Below are positions 16,404 through 23,945 of a stretch of 64,000 nt of DNA, one piece after another (positions within the stretch are counted from its first letter, which is position 1; each line of letters starts with the position of its first letter). The stretch is from Bradyrhizobium algeriense (lineage in GTDB: Bacteria; Pseudomonadota; Alphaproteobacteria; Rhizobiales; Xanthobacteraceae), in the NCBI RefSeq assembly GCF_003062295.1, contig NZ_PYCN01000005.1, forward strand, positions 124,001-188,000, read 5' to 3'. Both the position numbers and the translations under genes were made by a program. A model generated the notes under the pieces. It saw only the letters and a list, made by a program, of their open reading frames with translations. It was not told the origin of the DNA and did not search any database.

Positions 16404-17018
16404 ATGATTGAAATGGGATTTGGGCGGCACAGCCGGTCAGTCGCCGGCCCCACGCGAATGGACACCGAAATGTTCAAATTGAACCGCTGGAGGCGCTTGG
16501 CGCTGAAGGCCGCGCTTGCAATGCCGTTGTCGGCCAGCGCCGCACAGGAGCCAATGTCGACAAGTTCGGAGCAGGAAGTTGCTGATCTGGTCAGGAAAAC
16601 CGAAGCGCGGGCTTCGGCTTTCATGCGCGGCGATATGGACAAATGGGCCGGCCTCACGCGCATCGCGGACGACTTTACCCTGATGCAGCCGTTTGGCGGT
16701 GAAGCCAGCCGCGGCTTCGACATGAGTCCCGAGCGGCTGGCGCGGCTCGCCAGCTATTTCAGAAACGGCGACGCCAAAGTCGAACTGGTCCAATCCTACG
16801 CGTCGGGCGATCTGGTCGTCCTTGCAGTGATCGAGCGTGAGCACGGCGAAGTCGGCGGCTTGCCGGACCAGGACTGGTCACTGCGGGTGACGCTGGTCTA
16901 TCGCAGGCAAGGCGCGGAGTGGTGGCTGGTTCACCGCCACGCCGACCCGCTCGTGCGTAACGTCGGGCTTGAAACAGCGGCCGCGTTGGCCCGCGGTGCA
17001 ACTCTCGACAAGAAATGA
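16404..17018 (+). CDS. putative exported NTF2/SnoaL-like protein
   Basis: Protein of up to 204 aa. A likely Sec signal (FKLNRWRRLALKAALAMPLSASAAQ) suggests the true start is the ATG at 16458 or 16470 and that the protein is periplasmic; no good RBS decides. The mature part (EVADLVRKTEARASAFMRGDMDKWAGL ... FTLMQPFGG ... WSLRVTLVYRRQGAEWWLVHRHADPL, cited in fragments) has the helix-then-curved-sheet pattern of the NTF2-like/ketosteroid-isomerase fold, used by small hydrolases, isomerases and binding proteins. Divergent from the LysR gene with a 29-base spacer, so a possible target of it. Confidence 0.65.
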   Translation: MIEMGFGRHSRSVAGPTRMDTEMFKLNRWRRLALKAALAMPLSASAAQEPMSTSSEQEVADLVRKTEARASAFMRGDMDKWAGLTRIADDFTLMQPFGGEASRGFDMSPERLARLASYFRNGDAKVELVQSYASGDLVVLAVIEREHGEVGGLPDQDWSLRVTLVYRRQGAEWWLVHRHADPLVRNVGLETAAALARGATLDKK

Positions 17019-17024
17019 GGCGGT

Positions 17025-18452
17025 CTAGCTCCCGTCAAGTAGCGGCGTCCCGAATGCCCGCCGCCAGACCGACAGAAAACGCGGAAACCAGGAGTGGGCG
17101 TCTGCGCTCTGATAGGCCCATGTGCGATATTTCTGTCCCTTTTCGGACAGGAGCTCCTGGTATCCGCCGTGCGTTTCGGTCGCAGTACGAATGTCCCTCA
17201 ATATATCGCGGGCGTAGGGCCGGTACCTGTCGGAGCCGGAGTGTTCATCGTAGTCCAGCATGCGATCGGCAAATTCGACGTTGAATGTCGGCCAGCAAGA
17301 ACGTCCCTGGTAGGCCGGAGCCGCAATCTTGTGGATCATCTTGTTCTGCGGATTATCCGCCGATACCAGGAAGTGAGATGTATCCGGGATTCGAAACCGC
17401 GGCTCGCCAAGTATCAGATCCGTCGTGGCTGCGAACAGCGCGCGTTCGCCCGCTTCGCCCAGATCCCAAAATCCCTGATGCACATTGACGAAATCCAGCG
17501 CAATGCAAGACGCCGCCGGTTCGCTCCTCAAGTCCAGAGCATGCCTGATATAGCCAAGCTTGCCGAACAACCCGAGCAGCTCCGTCTTGTATTGCGAAAG
17601 CTCGCGTCCGAGCAGCTCTTCCAGCTCGATCCGGTCGACCACCCCCAACCGTATGCCGCGCACAAAGGTCGCGTAGACGCATGCATTGGTGACAAAGCGC
17701 CTGCGTTCGGCACGGGTATCGGTTGCCGCGGAACGCGGTGCGGTGACGTCGCACAGCAAAGCCGCGACGCCGCCGTCCTCGAACGGCTCCAACGCTTCCG
17801 CGAGTTGAAATATCGCGTTATTCAGATCCTCGCGATATTCGGCAAGCAACAAGCGGCCGGCATGAGCGCCCTGTGACATCGCCAAAAACGGCGATGCCCT
17901 TTGGTCCGCACGCACGATTTGTTCCAGGCCTGCGAGGATGCCCAACAGCGTGTCCGACGGCAGCGAGAAGTAATTGACGCCGATGTACCGGTCGCCTCCC
18001 GCGGGAACAATGGTCGTCGTGACGACATTGGCGCGGACGGCCTCCAGCATCAGCCGGACGCTTTTTTCGAGCAAGCGAACCCGGCGGACGGCATCCTCGG
18101 AATCCATGATGGTCTCGGGATCGAGAACATCGGGATAAAACCAGGCAAAATCCCGAGGATAGTAGGCGGAGGCGTGCGGCGCCCCCGTGACCAGAAAGAC
18201 TTCCTTGGGAGAAAAGGCACTGTTGACCGAGTGCCTGTACAGCTCGTCGATCCCACCCGATGCGTGAGATTTTCTCAGGAATCGATCACCGAGAAAATTT
18301 AGGGCCTGAATACCGTTGGCGACACCGGTGGCCAACAGACCCTGGTAAAACCGGTATTCGCGACGAGATGAAAATGGAATGTGACGATTCATATGCTTGG
18401 ATGAAACCATGTCCGGCGGGTGTCGAGTGTCAGTGGTTACCCCAGACATCAT
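17025..18452 (-). CDS. conserved hypothetical protein, possibly six-hairpin glycosidase-like
   Basis: 475-aa protein without a signal peptide or membrane segment that I can see. I do not recognise the family with certainty. Features: an Arg/Tyr-rich N-terminus (SSRREYRFYQGLLATG), HASAYYPRDFAWFYPDVLD near residue 90-110 with an acidic/aromatic pattern like sugar-binding sites of alpha/alpha-toroid glycosidases, and a C-terminal GGYQELLSEKGQKYR. The mostly helical character fits such a fold but this is a weak argument. It converges with the secreted NTF2-like gene (6 bases between stops) and stands alone on its strand. ATG at 18452 or 18449. Confidence 0.6.
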   Translation of the reverse strand: MMSGVTTDTRHPPDMVSSKHMNRHIPFSSRREYRFYQGLLATGVANGIQALNFLGDRFLRKSHASGGIDELYRHSVNSAFSPKEVFLVTGAPHASAYYPRDFAWFYPDVLDPETIMDSEDAVRRVRLLEKSVRLMLEAVRANVVTTTIVPAGGDRYIGVNYFSLPSDTLLGILAGLEQIVRADQRASPFLAMSQGAHAGRLLLAEYREDLNNAIFQLAEALEPFEDGGVAALLCDVTAPRSAATDTRAERRRFVTNACVYATFVRGIRLGVVDRIELEELLGRELSQYKTELLGLFGKLGYIRHALDLRSEPAASCIALDFVNVHQGFWDLGEAGERALFAATTDLILGEPRFRIPDTSHFLVSADNPQNKMIHKIAAPAYQGRSCWPTFNVEFADRMLDYDEHSGSDRYRPYARDILRDIRTATETHGGYQELLSEKGQKYRTWAYQSADAHSWFPRFLSVWRRAFGTPLLDGS

Positions 18453-18521
18453 AGATTCGTCTTTCTGTCAGATGAATCGTGATGTCATCGCATTGTCACA
18501 AATGGACCGTGCGTAGAGCGC

Positions 18522-18563
18522 AGCGAAACCCATCACGCCTCCGCGCAATGATTGGGTTTCGCT
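18522..18563. repeat. palindromic intergenic repeat (AGCGAAACCCA type)
   Basis: AGCGAAACCCA (18522-18532) and TGGGTTTCGCT (18553-18563) are perfect 11-bp inverted arms around a 20-base GC-rich centre. I recognise the sequence as a common interspersed palindrome in Bradyrhizobium-like genomes from memory. It lies between the hypothetical gene and the transposase remnant. Confidence 0.55.
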
Positions 18564-18626
18564 TCGAGACTGGGCAAGAATCCTGGTCGGCTGGGCAAAC
18601 GAGTGTACGATTCGACTGATGACAAA

Positions 18627-18800
18627 TCATACCTTCAAGACCGGTGTGTTGACCGGAACCAGCCGAGCCTTCTTCCTGCGCGTGTTGAAGACTACGTGGA
18701 TCGCGACAATCCAGTTCGGGCCATTGACGCTTTTGTCGAGACGCTTTTGTCGATGCGCTGGACGTTGAGAAGCTTGGCTTTTGCCATGCGTCAAGTTCGC
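18627..18800 (+). pseudogene. transposase remnant, IS1182/IS5-like N-terminus, frameshifted
   Basis: The frame around 18640-18749 encodes DRNQPSLLPARVEDYVD and RDNPVRAIDAFVETL, the characteristic N-terminus of IS1182-type (DUF772-containing) transposases. After position 18749 the homologous reading continues in another frame (DALDVEKLGFCHASS from 18752), so a frameshift has occurred, and homology ends about 18800. The catalytic DDE part is absent. No terminal inverted repeats could be paired. This is a dead fragment left by an old insertion or deletion. Confidence 0.65.
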
Positions 18801-18819
18801 GAGAGGCACGCCTCTCGCG
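18798..18819. repeat. 22-bp near-perfect palindrome, possible terminator
   Basis: CGCGAGAGGC, AC, GCCTCTCGCG: 10-bp perfect arms with a 2-base centre, at the broken end of the transposase remnant and 63 bases beyond the stop of the minus-strand GntR gene. It may act as a terminator for that gene, without a T run, or mark a repeat boundary. The surrounding 18820-18882 shows nothing else. Confidence 0.4.
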
Positions 18820-18882
18820 GGCGACGGTAGCAAAAGAGCCGTTCTCCGGGGAGCTCGCTATAACTAATCCGCCCTACAGATC

Positions 18883-19557
18883 TCACCGCAACGCCGCCGT
18901 CGCCAGCGCGTGCTCCACGCAATTACTCACATGGGCGCGCAGCGTTTCAGCCGCGTTCGCGGCGTCGCGCTTCAGTGCGGCCTCGAGCAGCGCCTTGTGC
19001 TGGGCGGCGGGCTCGTTGCCGCGGTAGCTGAAGGCGATCATCTGGTAGCGGAAATATTTGTCGAACACCAAGGCATGCGTCTCCATCAGCATGCGCGAGC
19101 CGCAATTGGAAATCAGCGCCTGATGGAATTCGCCGTCATAGCGCTTCCATTGCTCCAGCTCGCCGAGGCCGGTTTCCATCAGCCGCTCGGTTGACGCCAG
19201 CTTGTGATGGGCGGAGACCACGCGCCCTTCCCACTCGACATCGGCATTGGCGAACGACACGCGCATTGCATGCTGCTCCAGCAGCAGCCGAAGCTCCGCA
19301 AGCTCCCGCAAGTTTCCGGCCGAGATCGGCGCCACCTCGAAGCCGCGCCTGCCCTCGGCCAGCACAAAGCCTTCCGCGGCCAGCCGGTTGAGGATTTCGC
19401 GCAGCGTCGAGACGCTGACGCCGTAATCCTCCTTGAGGCCTTCCAGCCGGAGCTTCTGTCCCGGGCGGAGCCGGCCGAACACGATGTCGGTGCGGATGCG
19501 GCGATAGCCGTCATCGCCGACCGCTTCCTGCTCTTCCGTTCGTTCAACCAGTGTCAT
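18883..19557 (-). CDS. GntR-family regulator, FCD subgroup
   Basis: 224-aa regulator. The N-terminal winged helix (GYRRIRTDIVFGRLRPGQKLRLEGLKEDYGVSVSTLREIL, residues about 15-55, cited in part) is followed by an all-helical FCD effector domain with the usual metal-site histidines (DGEFHQAL, QHKALLEA, RAHVSNCVEH). The ATG at 19557 is preferred; the frame is open to 19641 but those residues lack homology. It is divergent from the TRAP operon with a 191-base AT-rich spacer, the standard arrangement for a regulator of that operon that responds to the imported acid or a product. Confidence 0.88.
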   Translation of the reverse strand: MTLVERTEEQEAVGDDGYRRIRTDIVFGRLRPGQKLRLEGLKEDYGVSVSTLREILNRLAAEGFVLAEGRRGFEVAPISAGNLRELAELRLLLEQHAMRVSFANADVEWEGRVVSAHHKLASTERLMETGLGELEQWKRYDGEFHQALISNCGSRMLMETHALVFDKYFRYQMIAFSYRGNEPAAQHKALLEAALKRDAANAAETLRAHVSNCVEHALATAALR

Positions 19558-19670
19558 TGCCAATCCATGCGCGAGCCAGCCAACCGGCAAGTGCCATGTC
19601 AGCTGATTCCGCTCAAGGCGCCCTCTCGTCCTATATAACATATTTCATCTGATAATTCTTATTTTATATT

Positions 19671-19698
19671 TTGACTTTGCTTTTCTCATATGAATACT
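19671..19698 (+). promoter_or_regulatory. sigma-70 promoter candidate of the first TRAP operon
   Basis: TTGACT (19671-19676), 16-base spacer, AATACT (19693-19698), 50 bases before the dctP start in an unusually AT-rich stretch. An 8-bp palindrome TCATATGA (19686-19693) touches the -10 element and could be part of the GntR operator. Confidence 0.45.
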
Positions 19699-19748
19699 CC
19701 CCTTACCGCGACGTCAGAAGATCGCGAACCAACCGGGGAGAAACCGCC

Positions 19749-20756
19749 ATGCGGATCGGATTACTGTGCGCTGCTGTCAGCCTTTGTGCGCTTGTGGGGA
19801 CACCGGCTGCCGCCCAAGTGCAGGAACGCACCATCCGCTGGGGCCACCTCAACAACACCGACCACCCGATCAGCTTTGGCGTGAAGAAGTTCGCCGAGGT
19901 GCTGGCGGCCAAGAGCGGCGGCAAGCTGAAGATCCGCGAGTTTCCCGCTTCCCAACTCGGCAACGAGATGCAGCAGCAATCGGCAGTGCGCGGCGGCACG
20001 CAGGAAATCCTCTCGGCGTCGACGACTTCGCTCGCGAGCGTCGTCAAGGATCTCGGCCTGTTCGACTTCCCCTTCATCGTCAGCACGTTCGAGCAAGCTG
20101 AAGCGCTGGCCCAGGGCCCGTTCGGCAAGGCGATGCTCGACACGTTGCCTGAGAAAGAGCTGGTCGGTCTCGGCTATTGGGGCCTCGGCTTCCGCAACGC
20201 CACCAACAGCAGCCGCCCGATCGCGAAGGTCGAGGATTTCTCCGGCCTGAAGCTGCGCGTGATCCCGAACCCGGTCTATCTCGAAACCTTCAAGGCGCTG
20301 AAGGCGAACCCGGTGCCGATGGCGTTCGGCGAATTGTACACCGCACTGGAAAACAAGACCGTCGACGGCCAGGAGAATCCCTACAGCGTCATCCTGTCCA
20401 ACAAATTCTACGAAGTGCAGAAATACGTCTCGGCCACCAACCACACCTTCACCCAGAACGTCATCATCGTCAGCAAGAAGTTCTGGGACGGCCTGTCGGT
20501 GGAAGAGCAGAAGATGCTGCGCGACAGCTTTGCCGAGACGCGTGAATACCAGCGCGATCAGACCAAGCTGGCGGCGGAGAAGGCGCTGGATGAACTGAAA
20601 GCCAAGGGCATGCAATTCAACGAGATCGCGCCCGCCGAGTACGCCCGCATGCAGGACGCCACCAAACCGGTCGTCGAAAAATTCTCGGCCGAATATGACC
20701 CGGCGCGCGTAAAGCTCTTCACAAGCGAACTGGCGCGCATCCGCGGCGCCAAGTAG
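19749..20756 (+). CDS. dctP: TRAP transporter periplasmic binding protein DctP
   Basis: 335-aa solute receptor of a TRAP (Na+-driven) organic acid importer. The ATG at 19749 has GGGGAGA upstream and gives a Sec signal ending at PAAAQ (about residue 23). Family landmarks: GHLNNTDHPISFGVKKFAEVL, GGKLKIREFPASQLGNEMQQ and, near residue 165, NSSRPIAKVEDFSGLKLRV containing the Arg that binds the ligand carboxylate (quoted in fragments). Followed by DctQ and DctM genes. Usual ligands are C4-dicarboxylates, keto acids, sugar acids or aromatic acids; the downstream dehydroquinase suggests a cyclic hydroxy acid such as quinate, shikimate or a dehydro form. Confidence 0.93.
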   Translation: MRIGLLCAAVSLCALVGTPAAAQVQERTIRWGHLNNTDHPISFGVKKFAEVLAAKSGGKLKIREFPASQLGNEMQQQSAVRGGTQEILSASTTSLASVVKDLGLFDFPFIVSTFEQAEALAQGPFGKAMLDTLPEKELVGLGYWGLGFRNATNSSRPIAKVEDFSGLKLRVIPNPVYLETFKALKANPVPMAFGELYTALENKTVDGQENPYSVILSNKFYEVQKYVSATNHTFTQNVIIVSKKFWDGLSVEEQKMLRDSFAETREYQRDQTKLAAEKALDELKAKGMQFNEIAPAEYARMQDATKPVVEKFSAEYDPARVKLFTSELARIRGAK

Positions 20757-20774
20757 GCCGCCGAGAAAACTGTC

Positions 20775-21299
20775 ATGGGCGCAATCGAGCGGCTGATCGA
20801 CCTCTACTGCCGGCTGCTCAGGGTCGCGATCGCGGCGTGCCTCGCCGCGATGGTGGTGCTGGTCTTCACCAACGTCGTGATGCGCTATGTCTTCAATTCA
20901 GGCATAGCAACATCAGAGGAACTGTCGCGCTGGCTATTGGTCTGGCTGACGTTCCTCGGCGCCATCGTGGCGCTCCGCCAGCATGCCCATCTCGGCGTCG
21001 ACACGCTCGTTCGCGCGCTCCCGCCGCGCGGAAAACTCGTCTGCTTCGTGCTGAGCTATCTGCTGATGCTATACGTGGATGCGCTGCTGACGCTCGGAAG
21101 CTGGAAACAGGCGGTGCTGACCTTCGGCGACACCGCACCCGCATCAGGCATTTCGGTCGGGCTGTTCTTCTATTCCTCCGGGCTCGTGTTCGGCGTGTCG
21201 GCCGCCGTGATCCTGCTCGTTGATTTTATACGTGTGCTGAGCGGATCGGGCTCCGAGGAGGACCTGATCCTCGTGAAGGAAAGCGATGAGCACACCTGA
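20775..21299 (+). CDS. dctQ: TRAP transporter small membrane subunit DctQ
   Basis: 174 aa with four predicted hydrophobic helices (about 15-40, 50-65, 90-110, 130-155), matching DctQ. The motif RYVFNSGIATSEELSRWLLVWLTFLGA includes the conserved EE/W region of the family (cited in part here: SEELSRWLLVW). 18 bases after dctP and 27 bases before dctM, same strand. Needed for function of the large subunit. Confidence 0.92.
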   Translation: MGAIERLIDLYCRLLRVAIAACLAAMVVLVFTNVVMRYVFNSGIATSEELSRWLLVWLTFLGAIVALRQHAHLGVDTLVRALPPRGKLVCFVLSYLLMLYVDALLTLGSWKQAVLTFGDTAPASGISVGLFFYSSGLVFGVSAAVILLVDFIRVLSGSGSEEDLILVKESDEHT

Positions 21300-21326
21300 T
21301 TATCCCCTGAAGACGCGGAGGCGAGC

Positions 21327-22607
21327 GTGACGCTCGCGGTCTTCACCTTCTCGCTGCTCGGCGCGATGGCGCTGGGCATGCCGATTGCGTTTGCGCTGAT
21401 CGTCTGCGGCGTCGCGCTGATGCATTCGCTGGACATTTTCGACTCGCAGATCGTCGCCCAGAACATCATCAACGGCGCTGACAGTTTTCCCCTCATGGCC
21501 GTGCCATTTTTCATGCTGGCCGGCGAGGTCATGAATCGCGGCGGCCTCGCCAAGCGGATCGTCGACGTCGCGCTTGCGCTGGTCGGCCACATCAAAGGCG
21601 GCCTCGGCTACGTCACCATCCTCGCCTCCTGCGTGCTCGCCTCGCTATCGGGCTCCGCGGCGGCGGATGCCGCGGCGCTGGCGGCGCTGCTCGTGCCGAT
21701 GATGGTCGCGGCCGGCCATCGCAAAATGTATGCGGCAGGCCTGGTCGCCGCCGGCGGCATCATCGCGCCCGTGATCCCGCCGAGCATCGGCTTCGTGCTG
21801 TTCGGCGTCGCCGGCGGCGTCTCGATCTCGAAACTGTTCCTGGCAGGCATCTTCCCCGGCCTGATGCTCGGCGCTGGGCTGTGCTTCGCCTGGTGGTGGG
21901 TCGCGCGTCAGGAGAATGTCGAAAGCCCGCCGCGCAAATCGCTCCGCGAGATCGTCTGGGCCTTCGTCGACGGCTTCTGGGCGCTAATGCTGCCAGCGAT
22001 CATCATCGTCGGCCTGCGGTTCGGCGTGTTCACGCCGACCGAGGCCGCCGTCGTCGTCGCCGTCTACGCGCTGTTCGTGGCAACCTGCATCTACCGGGAA
22101 CTGAAGATCGGCGACCTCTACGAAGTCTTCGTCTCGGCGGCGCTCAGCACCAGCGTCGTCATGTTCCTGGTGGCGGCAGCGCTGGTGTCGTCCTGGCTCA
22201 TCACGGTGTCGGAAATCGCCACCCAGATCGTCGACCTCGTCCGCCCCTTCATGGGCAACCAGACGCTGCTGATGCTCGCGATCATGCTGCTGGTCGTCAT
22301 CGTCGGCACGGCGCTCGACATGGCGCCGACCATTCTGATCCTCACGCCGATCCTGATGCCGATCGTCAAGCAGGCCGGTATCGACCCGGTCTATTTCGGC
22401 GTGCTCTTCATCATCAACTGCGCGATCGGCCTGATCACCCCGCCGGTCGGCGTCGTCCTCAACGTCGTCTGTGGCGTATCGCGTATCAGCATGGAAGACA
22501 TCATCAAGGGTGTCTGGCCCTTCATGATCGCCCAGCTGATCGTGCTGTTCCTGATGATATTGTTTCCGTCCATCGTCACCGTGCCGGCAAAATGGTTCGG
22601 CGGCTGA
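21327..22607 (+). CDS. dctM: TRAP transporter large membrane subunit DctM
   Basis: 426 aa with about 12 hydrophobic segments, the transport channel of the TRAP system. Landmarks: LGMPIAFALIVCGVALM at the start, GGLAKRIVDVALALVGHIKGG, SGSAAADAAALAALLVPMM, IAPVIPPSIGFVLFG and a C-terminal half with LITPPVGVVLNVVCG, each typical of DctM. GTG start at 21327. Immediately upstream of aroQ (54-base gap). Confidence 0.93.
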   Translation: MTLAVFTFSLLGAMALGMPIAFALIVCGVALMHSLDIFDSQIVAQNIINGADSFPLMAVPFFMLAGEVMNRGGLAKRIVDVALALVGHIKGGLGYVTILASCVLASLSGSAAADAAALAALLVPMMVAAGHRKMYAAGLVAAGGIIAPVIPPSIGFVLFGVAGGVSISKLFLAGIFPGLMLGAGLCFAWWWVARQENVESPPRKSLREIVWAFVDGFWALMLPAIIIVGLRFGVFTPTEAAVVVAVYALFVATCIYRELKIGDLYEVFVSAALSTSVVMFLVAAALVSSWLITVSEIATQIVDLVRPFMGNQTLLMLAIMLLVVIVGTALDMAPTILILTPILMPIVKQAGIDPVYFGVLFIINCAIGLITPPVGVVLNVVCGVSRISMEDIIKGVWPFMIAQLIVLFLMILFPSIVTVPAKWFGG

Positions 22608-22661
22608 CATGTGGCCGCGATCGGCTACACTGCCGCGTCATTATCCCGTGAAAGGCATTCC

Positions 22662-23138
22662 ATGCGCATCATGATCCTCAATGGCCCGAATTTGAACATG
22701 CTCGGCATCCGCGAGCCGCACATCTACGGCTCGACCACGCTCGACGCCATCAAGGCGTCGTGCGAGGAGTTCGCCGCCTTCACCGGCACGCAACTAGCGT
22801 TTCACCAGTCGAACCACGAGGGCGAGCTGGTCGACCTGATCCAGTCCGCGCGCACCTCGGCGGACGCGCTCATCATCAATCCGGCCGCCTACTCCTTCAC
22901 TTCGATTGCGCTGTTCGACGCCATGAAGATCTTCGAGGGCCCGATCTACGAGGTGCACATCTCCAACATCCACGCCCGCGACGAGCTGCACCGGCACTCC
23001 AAGCTTTCGGCCGCGGTGAAAGGCGTCATAGCGGGCCTCGGCCCCTACGGCTACATCGTCGCCATGCAGGCCGCACTGCAGGCTGCCGGCCAGTTGCCTG
23101 CGTCGCTGCCGGCGGCGGTACGCGTCGGCCCGAAATGA
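22662..23138 (+). CDS. aroQ: type II 3-dehydroquinate dehydratase (AroQ-like)
   Basis: 158-aa cytosolic enzyme converting 3-dehydroquinate to 3-dehydroshikimate. Signature N-terminus (ILNGPNLNMLGIREPHIYG) with catalytic Arg17 and Tyr22, the substrate loop IINPAAYSFTSIAL, and EVHISNIHARDE with the catalytic His. C-terminal KGVIAGLGPYGY is also canonical. I start at the ATG at 22662, which matches family N-termini; an upstream start at 22611 adds unrelated residues. Lying directly behind a TRAP importer with a GntR regulator, it is more likely catabolic (quinate/dehydroquinate use) than the housekeeping shikimate enzyme; that is inference. Confidence 0.93.
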   Translation: MRIMILNGPNLNMLGIREPHIYGSTTLDAIKASCEEFAAFTGTQLAFHQSNHEGELVDLIQSARTSADALIINPAAYSFTSIALFDAMKIFEGPIYEVHISNIHARDELHRHSKLSAAVKGVIAGLGPYGYIVAMQAALQAAGQLPASLPAAVRVGPK

Positions 23139-23153
23139 CGGATGGAGGCTGAC

Positions 23154-23813
23154 ATGCAGGGAGCCGGTTACCTCGCGATCTGGAGCGATCTGACGCCGCA
23201 GGACGAAACCGACTGGGCGCACTGGATCACGCGCGAACATGCCGCCGAACGGGTCGGCGTCAATGGCTTCCTGGCGTGCCGGATCTTCCGCGCGCTGGGC
23301 GTCTCGGTGAACCGCTACTTCATCCTCTACGAGCTCGAGGACGAGCGCGTCGTCGGCGGTGCGGACTATCTGGCGCGGCTGAACGCGCCGACGCCGTGGT
23401 CGCAGCGGATCATGCCCAAGCTCGGCAATTTCGCCCGCGGCGGCGGCCGTATCGCAGCTTCAACCGGCACCGGCCAGGGCGGCATCGTCGCGCCTCTGCG
23501 CCTCGACGCCACGCCGTCCTGGGACGCCGCCACGCTCGTCGCCGAGCTCGCCCGCCTCGACCGCATCATCGCCGCGCGGGTCCTGCTCACCGACATCACG
23601 CAGACCTCGATCAAAACCCGCGAGAAGGGCATGCGAGCCAACGACGGCTCATTCGCCGCCCTGCTACTGATCGAGGGACTGGACGAAGCCGCCGTCCGCG
23701 ACGCGCTCCACCATTTGCGCAAGACGCTCCCTGCCGAGGATCATGGCGCAATCGATAGTCTACCGCTCTACCGGCTCGCGTTCAGCCTGCCGAAGCGGCT
23801 GCTGCCGGGCTAG
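23154..23813 (+). CDS. conserved hypothetical protein, two ferredoxin-like repeats possible
   Basis: 219-aa cytosolic protein of unknown function. The ATG at 23154 has GGAGG 7 bases upstream. The first half (GYLAIWSDLTPQDETDWAHWITREHAAERVGVNGFLACRIFRALG, cited in part) looks like a dimeric alpha/beta-barrel (ferredoxin-like) unit with a conserved WHAxEH-like pattern (HWITREHAAERV), and the second half (from about residue 115) may be a diverged repeat ending RLAFSLPKRL. Such barrels act as small monooxygenases, isomerases or dehydratases. It is the last gene of the TRAP-aroQ operon, 15 bases after aroQ, so it probably works on the same compound. Confidence 0.65.
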   Translation: MQGAGYLAIWSDLTPQDETDWAHWITREHAAERVGVNGFLACRIFRALGVSVNRYFILYELEDERVVGGADYLARLNAPTPWSQRIMPKLGNFARGGGRIAASTGTGQGGIVAPLRLDATPSWDAATLVAELARLDRIIAARVLLTDITQTSIKTREKGMRANDGSFAALLLIEGLDEAAVRDALHHLRKTLPAEDHGAIDSLPLYRLAFSLPKRLLPG

Positions 23814-23902
23814 GAGAGTCGACGGTCAGCAAAATTGCGAAAACAACCCCATGCAAAGTAGAAATGGGGCCCGCTCCATCCGAAAACACAAGATCTAGAC
23901 TA

Positions 23903-23937
23903 GCGCAAACGCTTCGCGTTTATCGCAGACAATGACG
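23903..23937 (-). repeat. 35-bp repeat, inverted copy of 25477-25511
   Basis: Read on the minus strand this starts CGTCATTG and continues as 25477-25511 with only two differences over 35 bases (by eye). The two copies face each other on either side of tctA. The rest of the 23814-23945 spacer has no clear feature. Confidence 0.7.
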
Positions 23938-23945
23938 GTGAAACG

